This document shows positions 61,997 through 64,000 of a DNA stretch of 64,000 nt, in pieces. The stretch lies in assembly GCA_025345505.1 (NCBI GenBank), contig JANVCC010000112.1:295725-359724 (forward strand), given 5' to 3'. The notes under the pieces are model-generated. The model was not told the DNA's origin. It searched no databases and saw only the letters and a program-made list of their open reading frames with translations. This DNA is from Todiramphus chloris collaris. Lineage: Eukaryota; Chordata; Aves; Coraciiformes; Alcedinidae. Position 1 is the stretch's first letter. The number at the start of each line of letters is the position of its first letter. The translations under genes were made by a program, and so were the position numbers.

Positions 61997-62748
61997 CAAG
62001 GTACTGATAACAAGGGCAAGTGTAGAGTCTTGCATCTGGGAAAGAACAACCCCAGGTACCAGTGTGGGTTGGGGACGGAGCTGTTGGAAAGGGACCTGGG
62101 GGTCCTTGTGGCCAGCAGGGTGACCATGAGCCAGCAATGGGCCCTCATGGTCAGGAAGGTCAATGGCATCCTGGGGTGGTCGGTAGGTGGAGAGAGGTTC
62201 TCCTCCCCCTCTACTCTGCCCTGGTGAGGCCACATCTGGAATAGTGTGTCCAGTTCTGGGCCCCTCAGTTCCAGAAGGAGAGGGAACTGCTGGAAAGAGT
62301 CCAGCGCAGAGCCCCAGAGATGCTGAAGGGAGTGGAACATCTCCCTGCAGAGGAAAGGCTGAGGGAGCTGGGGCTCTGGAGCTTGGAGAAGAGGAGCCTG
62401 AGGGGTGACCTCAGGAATGGTTCTAAATATGGAAAGGGGGAGTGTCAGGAGGCTGGAGCCAGGCTCTGCTCAGGGATGTCCAGTGACAGGACACGGGGCA
62501 AGGGGTGCAAGCTGGAACAGGGGAGGGTCCATGGAAACATCAGGAGAAACTTTTTCACGGTGAGGATGCCAGAGCCTGTGCCAGGCTGCCCAGAGAGGCT
62601 GTGGAGTCTCCTTCTCCAGAGCCTTTCCAGCCCCCCTGGCTCTGTTCCTGTGTGGGCTGCCCTGGGTGACCCTGCTCTGGCAGGGGGGTGGACTCCATCA
62701 TCTCCAGAGGTCCCTTCCAACCCCTACCATTCTGTGATTCTGTGATTC
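61997..62748 (+). mobile_element. CR1 LINE, 5'-truncated copy
   Basis: From a GTACTGATAACAAGGGCAAG segment and GTCTTGCATCTGGGAAAGAA (end of the reverse-transcriptase ORF), through AGTTCTGGGCCCCTCAGTTC and CCAGAGCCTGTGCCAGGCTG, to two exact ATTCTGTG terminal repeats (62729-62744). About 750 bp; not intact. Confidence 0.95.
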
Positions 62749-63853
62749 CACAGGGGTCCCACTTTATTGAGAGCTCTCTGCATCACACCAGCCATGCTGT
62801 GAGGATGGCAAACACGACACTGAAATAAGTGAATTTAGGAGGGAAGGAGCGGCCAAACCCCATGGAACGGCAAATATGGCAATGCTGGATGACACCAGCG
62901 CTCCACCCAGGCTGCTTGCAACAGTTCTGCTGATGCTGGCACCACAAGAGTAGTCAGAAGAAACACCAGGCAGAGAAGGAATCTATTTCAAGCCGCTGCA
63001 GAAAACACCCTTACAAATTAACACTGCAGCTTCATTTTCTGTGGTGGCTGTTCCCTTTTCTTGTAGCAGATCCCATGTCCAGTGATCTCACAGGCGTTAC
63101 AGCTCGAACGGGACAATAGAGATGCAGTGCTTCGAACAAACAATTGCCTCCTTATGCAGCGGCCTGTCTAACAGAAGGAGAGGAACACTGAGCAAAAACA
63201 CGGCTGAAAAATGGGAAAGCAGGAGAACGAAAGTGGGGACATAGATGACTTAAGGAGCTAAAAGGGCCCTGTTGGGCAATGGAGCAAAGAGACAAAAGTG
63301 TGACGGAAAGGCACCCACAGTTTGCCATGTCTTCTCGCCTCTTCCGTCGATCACCAAAGGGATCTGGGTGACCAGGTAGGTTTTCAAGCACTCAAACCCT
63401 GCAGCCAAAGTCAGGCCAAAGAAAGATCCCACAAAGCGCAGCACCCTGCAGGTCCTGGCTGCCCACCCCGGGAACATCTGCACAACTCCACCTTCTCCTG
63501 CTCCGCAGAACACCAGATGGGACACCCAGGAAGCTTCCCTTCCGAGCTGCCGCTGACCTGCTGTGCAGAGGGTACTGGATGGGAGCTTTTCAAAATGGGC
63601 TGTGATGAGGCTCCGGGTAAAACACAGCTTTGATTGCGGCAACAACTTCACTGTGGTCTCGTTCTAAAAAGGATCCCTAAAAATGGTGCCTGTCTACAGT
63701 GCTGGCTGACAGCAGGCTGGAGAGAATCTTCCGAGTTTCACATTTTGTTCTTAGGCTGTGTGGAAGGAAAATGTTTCCCTGTTTTGAAAAGCACTTTTTT
63801 ACAGTGAAAAACGAAAGCCTTTCAGAATCCTTTTGTTGTTGTTTGCAATGTAC
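62749..63853. other. Upstream intergenic stretch, no supported gene
   Basis: Unique sequence. A 133-codon minus-strand frame (63651-63250) contains a plausible-looking hydrophobic stretch flanked by an AG, but has no recognised homology. I do not call it a gene. Confidence 0.5.
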
Positions 63854-63953
63854 AGAGAGAGAAAAGGAGAAAGAGAGAAAGAAAGAAAGAGAGAAAGAAA
63901 GAGAGAGAGAGAAAGAGAGAAAGAGAGAAAGAGAGAAAGAAAGAGAGAAAGAG

Positions 63954-64000
<47 letters not shown>
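63854..64000. repeat. (GAAA)n/(GA)n polypurine tract, truncated by window edge
   Basis: 147 bp of uninterrupted purine on the + strand, with mixed GAGA and GAAA units that become pure GAAA toward the right edge. Confidence 0.97.

Noticed and set aside
63250-63651. 133-codon minus-strand frame with a hydrophobic stretch after a CAG acceptor-like site
   Set aside because: No family recognised and no partner exon. A blastp/tblastn hit or RNA-seq junction would be needed to revive it.
38471-64000. PPP2R2A, the upstream neighbour of EBF2 in mammals
   Set aside because: No WD40 or PR55-type exon was seen; it presumably lies beyond the right edge.

Overview
The window is nuclear DNA from a vertebrate, almost certainly a bird. 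It carries several CR1 LINE copies with the avian-type 3' end (short ATTCTRTG-like terminal repeats), has low gene density, and holds a multi-exon gene with GT-AG introns. I cannot name the species or order.

The only protein-coding gene I can support is the 5' part of EBF2 (early B-cell factor 2, a COE-family transcription factor), on the minus strand. Six coding exons were reconstructed with splice sites and matching phases: 37362-37232, 34601-34445, 33488-33425, 33128-33073, 32655-32582 and 26213-26145. Together they encode residues 1-183 plus two bases of codon 184. This covers the N-terminus, the first half of the DNA-binding domain and the complete COE zinc knuckle (H156, C160, C163, C169). 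Paralogue-specific residues fit EBF2 rather than EBF1 or EBF3. No later exon was found, so positions 1-26144 are read as the proximal part of a long intron 6.

Layout on the + strand. 1-26144: intron 6, with old SINE remnants, one CR1 fragment, homopolymer tracts and several candidate conserved regulatory stretches. 26145-37362: exons 6 to 1; intron 5 contains the best enhancer-like block at 29.7-30.9 kb. 37363-38470: leader and CpG-rich promoter, with a compact CCAAT/octamer/CArG/GC-box cluster at 37929-37986. 38.5-41.2 kb: upstream flank with a second, larger CpG island and no recognisable exon. 41.2-64 kb: gene-poor upstream DNA with three CR1 insertions (45.5, 55.3 and 62.0 kb), a 42-bp minisatellite (53.4 kb), a 103-bp tandem array next to a tiny CpG-dense patch (54.6-55.2 kb), and a long polypurine GAAA tract running off the right edge.

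No tRNA, rRNA, CRISPR, operon or other prokaryotic system is present. No novel multi-gene system is visible. The points most worth following are regulatory and structural: the promoter cluster, the homopolymer-rich leader, candidate enhancers in introns 5 and 6, the upstream CpG island without an exon, and an assembly gap inside a tandem duplication. Nothing was computed; conservation and repeat calls are by eye.
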